A stretch of 64,000 bases of DNA from contig CM020618.1 in the NCBI GenBank assembly GCA_009829735.1, forward strand, positions 22,739,346-22,803,345, in the 5' to 3' direction. The notes beneath the pieces are model-generated. The model saw nothing but the letters and a program-made list of their open reading frames with translations. It had not been told where the DNA came from and searched no databases. Shown piece after piece: positions 1-9,900 of this stretch. Source of the stretch: Pyropia yezoensis. Its lineage: Eukaryota; Rhodophyta; Bangiophyceae; Bangiales; Bangiaceae. Made by a program: the position numbers and the translations under genes. Positions within the stretch are counted from its first letter, which is position 1. Each line of letters starts with the position of its first letter.

Positions 1-360
1 NNNNNNNNNNNNNNNNNNNNNNNNNNNNNNNNNNNNNNNNNNNNNNNNNNNNNNNNNNNNNNNNNNNNNNNNNNNNNNNNNNNNNNNNNNNNNNNNNNNN
101 NNNNNNNNNNNNNNNNNNNNNNNNNNNNNNNNNNNNNNNNNNNNNNNNNNNNNNNNNNNNNNNNNNNNNNNNNNNNNNNNNNNNNNNNNNNNNNNNNNNN
201 NNNNNNNNNNNNNNNNNNNNNNNNNNNNNNNNNNNNNNNNNNNNNNNNNNNNNNNNNNNNNNNNNNNNNNNNNNNNNNNNNNNNNNNNNNNNNNNNNNNN
301 NNNNNNNNNNNNNNNNNNNNNNNNNNNNNNNNNNNNNNNNNNNNNNNNNNNNNNNNNNNN
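1..360. other. Assembly gap (N run)
   Basis: All 360 positions are N. The gap hides the 5' part of the retrotransposon whose pol begins at the first called bases, that is its 5' LTR, primer binding site, gag and most of the protease. Confidence 0.99.
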
Positions 361-389
361 GCTACCCTGCGTTAGCCCGCAAAGTCACG

Positions 390-3300
390 TTGCCCCCCAA
401 CTCGGTGGCGCACGTTGATGTTGTAACTGATTTTACGGGGAACGGGTTGGTGCACCCTCACCCCCGTCTTGCTCGCAAGCACCAAGTGCATGTTGCCCTT
501 GGCACGATGGACTCCAAAGCCGGAGTCCCGTGGAGGATCCAGGTGATGAACCTGAGCCCGACGCCAAGGTACTTCAAGTCGGGAGCCAAGTTCGGCTATA
601 TCGACCAACACGAGGGACCGGTAGTAGCGGTCACCCTCAACGCGGGCGCAAGTAGCGACGCGAAGTCCGGAAAGGAGAAGCATCAAGCCAAGTCGGCCGC
701 CTCTCCTCGACCCCATGTGAACATGGAGGGTGTCCCCCCCAGGTTGAGGGTTCAAGTTGAACGCCTCTTGGACCAATATCACAAGTTGTGGGATGGTCAA
801 TTGGGACTCATGAGAGCCACCCAACACCGGATCGAGTTGAAGCCCGGTGCACCCCCTATACGCCAACAACCGTATAGGGGAGGACCTCGTTCAAGGGCCC
901 TCGTTAAGGAGCAAGTTGCTCGCATGGAGGCCCTCGATGTGATCGAGGCCAGCAACGCCGAGTGGGCGAGTCCCGGTGGTTATCGTCCCCAAAGTTGATG
1001 GGACCCCCCGGTTTTGTATCGACTACCGTAAGCTCAACGAGAGCACGGTGAAGGACAGTTATCCCCTACCTAGGATGGATGACTGTCTGGACTCTCTGGG
1101 GGAGGCAAACGTGTTCTCTACCCTGGACTGTAACGCGGGGTACTGGCAAATTCCCATTGCCCCGGAGGACAGGCATAAAACTACCTTTACCTGTCACTGT
1201 GGTACCTACCAGTGCAAGCGTCTACCGTTTGGTCTGTGTAACGCGCCGGCAACTTTCCAGCGCGCTATAGACATGATTCTGGCCGGAGTACGGTGGCAGA
1301 TCTGTCTTGTGTATCTAGACGATATCATTGTGTTCTCCCGAAGTCCGGAGGAACACATTGGCCATCTTGGCCAGGTGTTCAAGCTACTTGCTGACGCCGG
1401 TGTGTCACTGAAGGCGAGTAAGTGCCACCTCTTTACTCAAGAGGTGGAGTACTTGGACATGTTGTCCATCCCGGGCGTTTCCAGTGTTAACGAGAAGAAC
1501 TTGAGGGCCATTCGTAAGGCTCAGTACCCCCGGACCCAGACCCAGATGAGGAGCTTCCTCGGGATGTGTAACGTGTACCGACGTTTCACCAAGGGCTTCG
1601 CCAAGGTGGCGAAGCCGTTGAATGAGCTAGTGAGCTCAACGCTACCGAAGAACCTGCCTCCCCCAAGTCGGGTGGAGCAGGAATCCTTTGAGGACTCTTC
1701 GGGACCTTCTGCTGAAGCCCCCCATCTTGGCTATTCCCAGGTTGGGAGGCCACTACATCCTGGATGTGGACGCTAGCTACGACCAACTTGGTTGTGTGTT
1801 GCTTCAGCAGCAGCCGGACAAGGAGTACTTGCCGGTGGGATACTTTAGTAAGGGGCTGAACTCGGCCGAGAAGAACTACGGAGTCACCGAGTTGGAAGGA
1901 CTCGCAGTGGTGTGGGCGGTGACGTCACTTCGTCACTACCTGGAGGGTGAGAAGTTCCTCATCCGCTGTGACCACCGCGCGTTGCAGTTCATCTTTAAGA
2001 CGGACTGTACGAACACTCGTCTCAACCGGGGGAGGGTGCGACTGGCACCCTTCAACTTTGACATTGAATACCGACCTGGCAGGCAACATGTCCTTGCCGA
2101 CGGCCTCTCTCGGGTACCTACCGAGGGGCTGGACACTAACCCAGTCGATGAGGACATCCCCATCGTGGGGGTAGTCACGCGCTCGGGTCAGGCGTTGAAC
2201 CCCGAGGCGCCAGGGAACAAGAAGTACTTGCCCCTGTCTCTGGACGAGGTGGTGAAGGCCCAGGCCGAGGATCCCTTCTGCAAGTCGCAGAGGGATATAC
2301 TGGATACAGTGGTAGAGACGCGTTTCTTTCTGGGAGACGATGGCCTCCTCATGAGGAGGGGGGTATTCCAGGGGACCGAACAACTTGTCGTCCCCGCATC
2401 CCTCAAGGACAGTATCCTTGAGAGGGAGCACAACGCTCCCACGGGTGGACACCTGGGGTCTAGTAAACTGTAACAGACCCTGAGGACCAGGTACTACTGG
2501 CCGTCCATGGTGGTGGACATCTACAGTTGGGTGGCTGCCTGCACAAGTTGTGCACAGAATCGTCTGATGGAACGGCGGCCTACTACGGCTATGCTATTGT
2601 TCCCGGCCAAGGAGCCCTTCGCCGCGTTGGCGATGGACATCCTTGGGCCACTGCCCGTGACCGAGGAGGGCAACCAGTACCTCCTGGTCATCTGTGACCG
2701 CTTCACGAAACTTACGCGAGCGATCCCACTGGCAGAGATCACGGCCATGTCGGTCGTGTCAGCCTTCCTAGATCACTGGGTTGCCGCGTATGGCATCCCA
2801 GATAGTACACTATCGGACAATGGACCGCAATTTGCGTCGGTACTGTTTCAGGGAGTGCTGGATATGTTGGGGGTTAAGGTAAACTATGCCACCCCCTACC
2901 ACCCACAAACTAATGGGCAGGTGGAGCGCTTCAACAAAACTATTGTTAGGCAGCTGCGCCACTATGTGAGTGAGCACGTGAAGACGTGGGACCAATACAT
3001 TTCTATCCTTACTACTGCCTACAATTCGCAGGTTCACTCATCTACAGGGGAAGTACCCCTTGCTTTTGTGACCCCCCGTCGCGTGCGGTCTATTGCCGTG
3101 CGGCGGTCGCTCCCAACTAGGGAGGATGGTGGCAGGACGCCTACTCCTACTGAGAGTAAGGCGGAGTTCGCCGCTAGGCTTGAAAACCTCATCCCTAAAG
3201 TCAGGGCTGAGATGGACAAAGCACAAAAGCGCTACAAGCGTACCTTTGACAAAAAGGTGCGCAATGCTAAACATGTCCCCGAGCAGGGTGACTGGGTGCT

Positions 3301-3727
3301 GGTACACTCGCACACCCCAACTGGGGGTAAGCTGGTATTCCAGACGAAGGGACCGTACCAGGTCCTTCGTACTGATGGGCGGCGCTTCACCATCGAAAGT
3401 GACGATGGGGTCCGCACAGTGAACGGACAGGACGTGGTCAAAGTTGCACCACCGCCTGCAGGCGACCCAGCTTGGGCGCGTGCTTTGGAAGCGTGGCGCC
3501 TCCCCTCACTGCCTGCGGCCAAACAGGGCCCGCAGGAGTACGTGTTCGATAAGTTCATCGACCACGGATGGGATGAAGACACTGACCGCCTCATGTTGAG
3601 GGTGCGTTGGTTTGGCTACAAAGCCAAGGATGATACGTGGGAGTATGTGGAGGACCTTCCCGCTGAGAAGGTCCGGGCGTACTGTGCCCGGAATGAAATA
3701 GACCCTAACAGCCCTCCCTCAACGTGA
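390..3727 (+). pseudogene. pol: Broken chromovirus pol (RT, RNase H, integrase, chromodomain)
   Basis: Reverse transcriptase shows FCIDYRKLN, GYWQIP, LPFGLCNAPATFQ and the catalytic YLDD near 1312. RNase H shows LDVDAS, a TELEG segment and CDHRAL. Integrase has an HHCC zinc finger whose cysteines are at about 2540-2550, and a D,D,E core in AMDILGPLP, SDNGPQF and GQVERFN. A chromodomain (YVFDKFIDHGWDED onward) closes the protein, which suggests heterochromatin-targeted insertion as known for chromoviruses. Reading runs through three frames: a shift near 970-980, a second near 1690, and an in-frame TAA at 2471-2473 inside the integrase zinc finger. This copy cannot make a full polyprotein unless the shifts are sequencing errors. 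The aspartic protease motif is not visible and lies in the gap. Confidence 0.93.
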
Positions 3728-3838
3728 GGGAAGGCCGAGCAACAGTGCCAAGAGAGTGCTTCAAGTCGAAGTGGTACGCAGAGTGGCTTTTAACTACAGC
3801 CCTAACCCTCACACTCTCACAACAAAGGCAGCTACCAA

Positions 3839-5782
3839 CTAGGCACGCATGCTAGACTCTCCCACTCCACGGCCCTCGCCCTCACGTGGAGGCGAGCGGC
3901 GAGACCCACGCCGATAACGGTCTCCACTTGTTGGAGGGGGCGGCGGCTCCAAGTCGGAACCGTCGCGCCCCTCACGGTCGCGCAAGTGGCGCCGACCGTG
4001 GCCACTCTTCTGCCTGGTCTTGCGCGCAAGTTTGCGACGCAGACGCTGGACAGACTCCGTCTCCGACGGGGTAGAGGACTCCGAAACGGAGTAAGACAAC
4101 TCGTCTTCCGATACGGAAAAAGAGCGCCGCGAGTGTCGGCGACGACGGCGAGGAGGCGAGTATGCCCGGCTCGCGCGACGTTTGCCACGCCTAAGTGGGG
4201 CTGGCTGGGGCATAATAGCCCCAATGCGAGCCAACTCGGCTGTCATAAACTCCGCCACCGACTCGCAACTCGCGGTCGCCACTGCAGTACGAACGCGCTC
4301 CTCAAGTTGAGGAGTCTCGGAATTCTGTAGGGTTGCGGTCGACGCGGCCAACCAGGAAATGGTGCGCACCAACGTGGTGATCATCATCTCTGAGGTTAGA
4401 GGCGTGGGCGGCAACACCAACTTGGGGTATACCGTCAGGAGGGTGGCCCCCAAGTTGGGGGACACCGGGGTGGAAGACTCCACGGCCACGCTGATCGGGA
4501 TGTTCCCGTGAGGTTGGAAAGGAACAGGAGGAAGCGGGGGGGCCCGCCGAGGTGGCGGTACCCGGGTGTAACTGCGACCCCGACTTGGGGCCCCCGCAGT
4601 GGGTTGAGTCAAATGGTCATCATAGGACGGCACGGCCATAACTATGGGCTTGTCCGGGGGTGGCGCAGTGTGGCGATCCACCCCCGGGGCATACGGGTAG
4701 TCCCCGATGCCCAACCCCTGTCGTAGGACCACACGGCCGTCGTGAAGTTCACGAGCGACCCACACGAACTGGCGAAGTGCGCCATCGTCCTTGGGCCCAC
4801 GAGTGGGGCGGCGCAACTTGTGCTCAATGCTCTCCCACTCGATAAACTTATGGAGCCGGAGCATCTCCTCAAGTAGAGTGAGTTGTCCTGATGAGCACCC
4901 CTCAGCAACTAGCTGATGGGTGAGCTGTTCCAAACCTTGGAGGAGCCGGAGGGGGAGATGCCAGAGCATCCCCCGCCGCTGAACACAGGACACCCAGGTC
5001 GACATGACCTCGAGGAGCCACTGGGTGGCCAACATGGCCCACACCAGGTGATCAGGGGCAGCCGTCAACATGACGGAGCCGAAGTGGTCAAGCAACCGTG
5101 GCAACAACGCCGGGAACCCGTAGGGGACCTCAACTTGAGGCCACCACTCGGGCTTCTTCGGATAGTACTGCTCCTTACTGGCAGCAGACTGTTGAGGAAA
5201 CTCAAGTTGAGCCGAGGTCACCAAGTAGGGACCTCGCCGGAAGTCTTTCTCCATCCGCACATCAAAGTGATGAGTGTGCGGATCGGCCTCGTGGAGGTAC
5301 GGTGGGCGAGTTGCCACCGCGTCCCACGTGAAGGTCGGCAAGTCGCCGGGACCCGGGATAGTTCCCCCGCGGTCCACCATGGCCTTGGCACGCTGAACGT
5401 CCTCAACCTCCTCATCGTCCAGGAAGGCAAACTGGTCCGTCCTGAAGCCGGCAGGGAACCCGACCCTACGGGGATACTTCTCCCGTAGGCGGTCCCATAC
5501 CCGGCCCATCGCTGCGCCAAGTCGGCCACAGCGAAGAACAGTCAGCCCCTCCTCATAGAGAGGCCAAGCGGGGTAAAACCACCGCCCCAAGGCCTCACGC
5601 GGGACAACTTGTCCCGCCTCCGGGGAAGACCCCGCCGTCAACCCAAAGCCGGGCGACGCGGGAGTCCCGTCCCCCGGAGCGATCGCGGAGCCCCCGCCGG
5701 AAGTCCCGGCGGGTGCTGCCCCGTAGGAGGTGTCCTCCATGCGCTCGTCAAGAGAGTCCGTCTCCACTCCCGGAGTCGCCAT
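3839..5782 (-). CDS. Antisense ORF of the retrotransposon, 647 aa, unknown function
   Basis: An uninterrupted ORF on the strand opposite pol, ending 112 bp from the pol stop. I chose the ATG at 5782 (MATPGVETDSLDER) because the second copy has the same start at 63618; an upstream in-frame ATG at 5953 would give 704 aa. The N-terminal 60 residues are Ser/Gly/Pro-rich. Residues about 65-330 look folded, with many Trp, Tyr and Leu. A Pro-rich linker follows, then an Arg/Ser-rich basic tail with RS-like runs. I see no zinc knuckle, protease or catalytic motif, so it is not an evident gag, although the fold-plus-basic-tail layout is gag-like. Some plant Ty3/gypsy elements carry an antisense ORF in this same position; whether this one is related is unknown. 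A 21-bp perfect palindrome lies just upstream of the ATG. Confidence 0.7.
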   Translation of the reverse strand: MATPGVETDSLDERMEDTSYGAAPAGTSGGGSAIAPGDGTPASPGFGLTAGSSPEAGQVVPREALGRWFYPAWPLYEEGLTVLRCGRLGAAMGRVWDRLREKYPRRVGFPAGFRTDQFAFLDDEEVEDVQRAKAMVDRGGTIPGPGDLPTFTWDAVATRPPYLHEADPHTHHFDVRMEKDFRRGPYLVTSAQLEFPQQSAASKEQYYPKKPEWWPQVEVPYGFPALLPRLLDHFGSVMLTAAPDHLVWAMLATQWLLEVMSTWVSCVQRRGMLWHLPLRLLQGLEQLTHQLVAEGCSSGQLTLLEEMLRLHKFIEWESIEHKLRRPTRGPKDDGALRQFVWVARELHDGRVVLRQGLGIGDYPYAPGVDRHTAPPPDKPIVMAVPSYDDHLTQPTAGAPSRGRSYTRVPPPRRAPPLPPVPFQPHGNIPISVAVESSTPVSPNLGATLLTVYPKLVLPPTPLTSEMMITTLVRTISWLAASTATLQNSETPQLEERVRTAVATASCESVAEFMTAELARIGAIMPQPAPLRRGKRRASRAYSPPRRRRRHSRRSFSVSEDELSYSVSESSTPSETESVQRLRRKLARKTRQKSGHGRRHLRDREGRDGSDLEPPPPPTSGDRYRRGSRRSPPREGEGRGVGESSMRA

Positions 5783-6107
5783 GGCTCTCCCCAAGTTGGG
5801 GAGAGACGCTCTGGCTATCGCAGCACGAGACCCGCCTCGAGTTGAGGGGGACTCGGATCGTGGGTATACGGGTGGCCTCCCCAGCGTGGGGCGGCCCAGT
5901 GGAAGGTGAAGGGGAGGTGGTGGTGATGGTGAAGTGTGAACTGAGGAGAGCAAGCTGCCGAGTGGGCAAGCTTGAGGAGAGGGGCGATCAACGTGACCGC
6001 CTCCACATCCGTGTTACGTACTCGATGGGGGACAGCAAGTCGCGCCCCCAACGCCGAGACGTGCGTTTACGCACCCCCTCACAGGGCCGACCGGGTCGGT
6101 CGGAACT

Positions 6108-6120
6108 GAGGAGAGCGGAG
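6108..6120 (+). other. Polypurine tract of the retrotransposon
   Basis: GAGGAGAGCGGAG abuts the TGTGGCA start of the LTR. In the right-hand copy (63280-63292, minus strand) the tract is pure purine, GAGGAGAGGGGAG. The position matches the plus-strand primer site of LTR retrotransposons and shows that pol, not the antisense ORF, runs in the sense direction. Confidence 0.75.
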
Positions 6121-6467
6121 TGTGGCAGTATTGACCCCCAGGTAGGGGGGCAACACGTGCCATGCAAGGGGCGGCAGGCCACTAGCCTGATCCGTTCCTC
6201 CCCCTGGATTTGGGTCCATATTCCCTAAGTTTGGGATAGTTAGCTTAGTAGTAAATCCAACTTGGATTTGAGGGTTTTCTGCATTTATCGTCTTGAATTT
6301 TCGTGTGGCCCGGTGGGCAGGTGCTGGGGTGGGAGATTCTGAGTGGCGAGATTCTGAGTGGACCCTGGGGGGAAGAGGGGAGGGACAGCGGGGCTTGGCC
6401 CTGCATCCCCGTCCTGACCAAGAAACTGTTGGACCACACACCATCCTCTTGTTTGTCCGTGGGGGGT
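6121..6467 (+). repeat. 3' LTR of the left retrotransposon, truncated
   Basis: It starts TGTGGCA and matches, with few differences, the first 347 bp of the 469-bp LTR seen complete at 62811-63279 (there on the minus strand). The last about 120 bp are missing because the sequence switches at 6467 into another LTR in the opposite direction. Confidence 0.88.
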
Positions 6468-6935
6468 GTGGCAAAAACCACTAGCACACACGGCACCCAA
6501 GTTGGGGCGGTGTGCTAGGGCTGCCTCCCGTGTCGGGGAAACCGGAAAAAGTGCAAGTCGCACACACTCTGTCCCTGTTGTGGGGCAAACCCCCCACGGA
6601 CAAACAAGAGGATGGTGTGTGGTCCAACAGTTTCTTGGTCGGGACGGAGACGCAGGGCCAAGCCCCGCTGTCCCTCCCCTTATCCCCCCAGGGTCCACTC
6701 AGAATCTCGCCACTCAGAATCTCCCACCCCAGCACCTGCCCACCGGGCCACACGAAAATTCAAGACGATAAATGCAGAAAACCCTCAAATCCAAGTTGGA
6801 TTTACTACTAAGCTAACTATCCCAAACTTAGGGAATATGGACCCAAATGCAGGGGGAGGAACGGATCAGGCTAGTGGCCTGCCGCCCCTTGCATGGCACG
6901 TGTTGCCCCCCTACCTGGGGGTCAATACTACCACA
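6467..6935 (-). repeat. Complete 469-bp LTR, inverse to its neighbour
   Basis: On the + strand it begins TGTGGCA and ends TACCACA (TGCCACA in the other copy). Length is 469 bp, identical to the LTR at 62811-63279, which is in the same orientation. The sequence from 6936 on is neither LTR nor polypurine tract, so this is a solo LTR or one end of a rearranged minus-strand element. No 5-bp target duplication is evident, which argues for a rearrangement rather than a clean insertion. Confidence 0.85.
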
Positions 6936-9900
6936 GCGGCGTCGCCTCTTATGGCGTCGGGCGGGGGGAAAGGGCGTGCGAGCCCGCTGCGGTGTGGCGA
7001 CCGCAGCGACGACGGCAGAAACCTCGGTGCCCAAACCTGTGGCAGTGGGGCAACGCCCATTCCCCCTCGGCGCGCCTTCCGTAAGCGCCACCGGCTCGTG
7101 GCGATCTGAGATCGCCCCACTGGAACAGACGGTAGGACCGTCTGCGCCACAAGTATTTAGTTTCTCCGCCAAAAACAAGTCCTGAGACGCTCACAAGGTG
7201 GGTGCTATAACCGTCAAAATACCATCATACGAAGGGGTATGCTTGACGTTGCCTTCGGGAGTGTGGCCGCGAGGCGGACTTCGTGCGACCGGACGAGCGT
7301 AGGTTGGCTCATTGGCAGTCAGTTTATGTAGGCCGACCCTCATGCTGCGACGAGCTCGTTGATGCTCCCCCCCCCGGCTAACTGCGACCGGAGGGACCCC
7401 GTTCTCCCACTGTTGGTCGACGGGCCACCCCCATCACTGCGCCTCCTGCTCTCGCCAACGTACCCACTCGGCAGCCCCCCAGGGACTTGACTTGCCCTCC
7501 TTTCATCATTTCGGTGTACAACCGCTGCCGTGATCGCCGCCCATTCCTGCTCCCCGGCTCGTCGCCCCACCCATATCTGCTGCCGCACGTTGCCACCGCT
7601 CTGGGCCAGCCGCCACTCGCCCGTCACCTCAGCCGGCTAGACATCCCGTGCCGCCGCGGCCGTGGACTTCCGGTACAGTCCCACCCCCAGCTGTTCCTCC
7701 GTCATCTGTCACCGCCACTGGCCGGCCGCTACCCCCCCGTCCCCATCACCCGCTGGTCCCTCCGCTTCCGCCGCCGGCAGGGCCTGAATACACCCTTGGG
7801 CACTGCCAGCGTCGGCCTGGTGCTGGAAGAGATCGCGGGGTCCATGACCGTCATGGTGGTGAAGTGAGAGAAGTCCTTCTGAGCACGATTCACGATTCCC
7901 TGGCTTACGGGCCGACCTAAATCCCATTTCATATGAGGGAAGGCTTGGAAGCCACCTTCTGACTCAAGAGGCTTGAGTCTGGGACACCATCAAGAGGTCT
8001 TCAAGATCATCAGTCTGAGACGGACATCGGGGCCTGTGAATCCACAGAGTTGTCTGCCAACTGACAATCCGCCTGCGACAAGCCCGCGCAAATGTCCAGC
8101 CGCTCTGAACAAGAGCCGTTTATTGAATTGAGTTGCGCCTCTCGTCTGGTTCTTCTTTTCTTGGACACGATAATGCCCCGCGGCCATGGGCCCCCGCACA
8201 GAACGACCTCGTTCGCCTTTCCGCTGGGCGCGGACCAGTCTCAGCATGGCAGAGCGCCCTTGTTTCCCCACGAGGGTGCCAAGCTCCCCGTGTCTGAGAG
8301 TTGGACACAGTCCCCCCCGCCTCTACCTCCTGCTGCTCTCATCATGGGGGGGGGGATGGTCGTCCCCCCCTCCCCAAACAGCGGCGCAAAAAACTTTCCT
8401 GCTCACCAGTGGCAATGAGTCGCGCGAGCAGCCTTCCTTCACGGGGTGCAGGGGGGGGAGGGGGAGACCTCCGCGCCAGAGAGCGTATCCAGGCGACCCA
8501 GCGATGGGCACCGCTGTGGGTGATAACGCCCTAATGCCTTTGCCCTGCCCTCTGAAACAGTCATCGTAGACAGAGTCTGTGCCGAACTCACGGACTCCTT
8601 CGCTTTCTACCCCCTCCCGTTCTGTTCGACGGGGCAACGGGCGATGGTCTGCTGAGTCCAGGCGGCAGCGCCGCACCCCGATAACCCCTTTCTATGAATA
8701 CTTGGCTTCACCGCCTCCAAGACGACGGCCTGCCGCCGCCTCTTGGAGGGGGACGGCTATCTCCTCTCACCCTCCCCTCCCGCAGGCTAATTCGGCTCTC
8801 CCCCCCCAGGCCAATCCCCCTCTCCACCCCCCGACAAATCGCCCGCGGTCTGGGGGAGGCGACCTCGACGGCACAAGGGATGTGACGGCGATGGGGCGGC
8901 TCCGTGCTGGCGGGGCGGATCGGGGGAGGACGATGCGATTCGTCCTGTGACTTGTCAGGTTTCTTTGCCCCCCCTCCCTTCCCCCAACCCCTCCGCACCA
9001 CCGCCCGCAGCACGGCGCTCAGCGCACGCCCATGCGGGCGGCGGCGACGTCCCTCCCCAGGTTCCGTGGGTGCACCAAAACCCGCAGCGCGCCATCGACC
9101 CCCTCTCTTCCCCCTCCCCCCTCCCCGCCGCCATCAACGCCGCCGGCAGCCACGCGGCGGTGGCCACCACCAAGTCGTCCCGCACCGCCGGCGGCGTGCG
9201 CCAGTGTGGCAGCCAGTCGGGGTGGCGACGGCGGAGGCATGGGAACAAACTCCGCCGCCGCTGCCGCGGCCGACCCAGTCCGACACGCCCTTCCCACGCC
9301 GGCCGACGCCGCGCAGGACCGCATTCCGGCGGACGCTTACGTCGAGGACGGGCGCGACCGCGGGCCAAAAACTTCCGTGACAGTCGTGACGAGCGCCGTT
9401 GACGAGCGCGATGGTGCGCGTCACGACGCCCATGCTGTGGGTAGAGTGCGCGGGGGCCGCCGAGGCGGCAGGGAAGGGGACAGGGGCGGCATAGGCGCCC
9501 ACGATGACCGTTACGCGCCCATTTGCCGACACCGACGCGCCAACGACCTCGGTCGTGACTGGGCGGGGGGAAGGAGCAAGGTGAGATTGACTCGGCGCGC
9601 GTCGGGCAGTTCAGTCTTCGACTGGAGCACCATGCGAGCCTTGGTTCGAATAGAATCTTGGAAGTGAGCCAGACAAGGACAACATGTAACTAGATTTAGG
9701 TCGTACTTGGAATCCAAGACGCATCCTGAGGTCCAGCTTAGTCCCGGCTTAAGCTGGCAACAACTGTGATTCGTCCTCTAATTTGAGGCTTGCGAGGCAC
9801 AGTACACAATCGTTCAAATATTCAGAGCCATCAGGCACGACGTCACTGAGATAATTAACTCACGCAGAGCTAAATGAAGTTGACAGCCCCGTTTTTGACT

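Larger units (their letters stand above)
361..6467 (+). mobile_element. Ty3/gypsy chromovirus, 3' part, with an antisense ORF
   Basis: Order on the + strand: end of the protease region, reverse transcriptase, RNase H, integrase, chromodomain, then an ORF on the opposite strand, a polypurine tract at 6108-6120 and an LTR starting TGTGGCA at 6121. The polypurine tract abutting the LTR fixes the element's sense as +, the same as pol. The 5' part lies in the gap. The 3' LTR is cut at about 6467, where it meets another LTR in inverse orientation. A second copy sits at 62811-64000 on the other strand. The domain order is established for chromoviruses; treating pol and the antisense ORF as one element is my inference from the shared boundaries. 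Confidence 0.88.

Noticed and set aside
3839-5953. Reading the antisense ORF as the gag of a second, minus-strand element nested beside the + pol
   Set aside because: Both copies have a 13-nt purine tract directly before the LTR on the strand opposite this ORF and no TGG-type primer-binding site on its own strand. That marks the LTR as a 3' LTR of the pol strand. I keep the nested reading only as the stated refutation.
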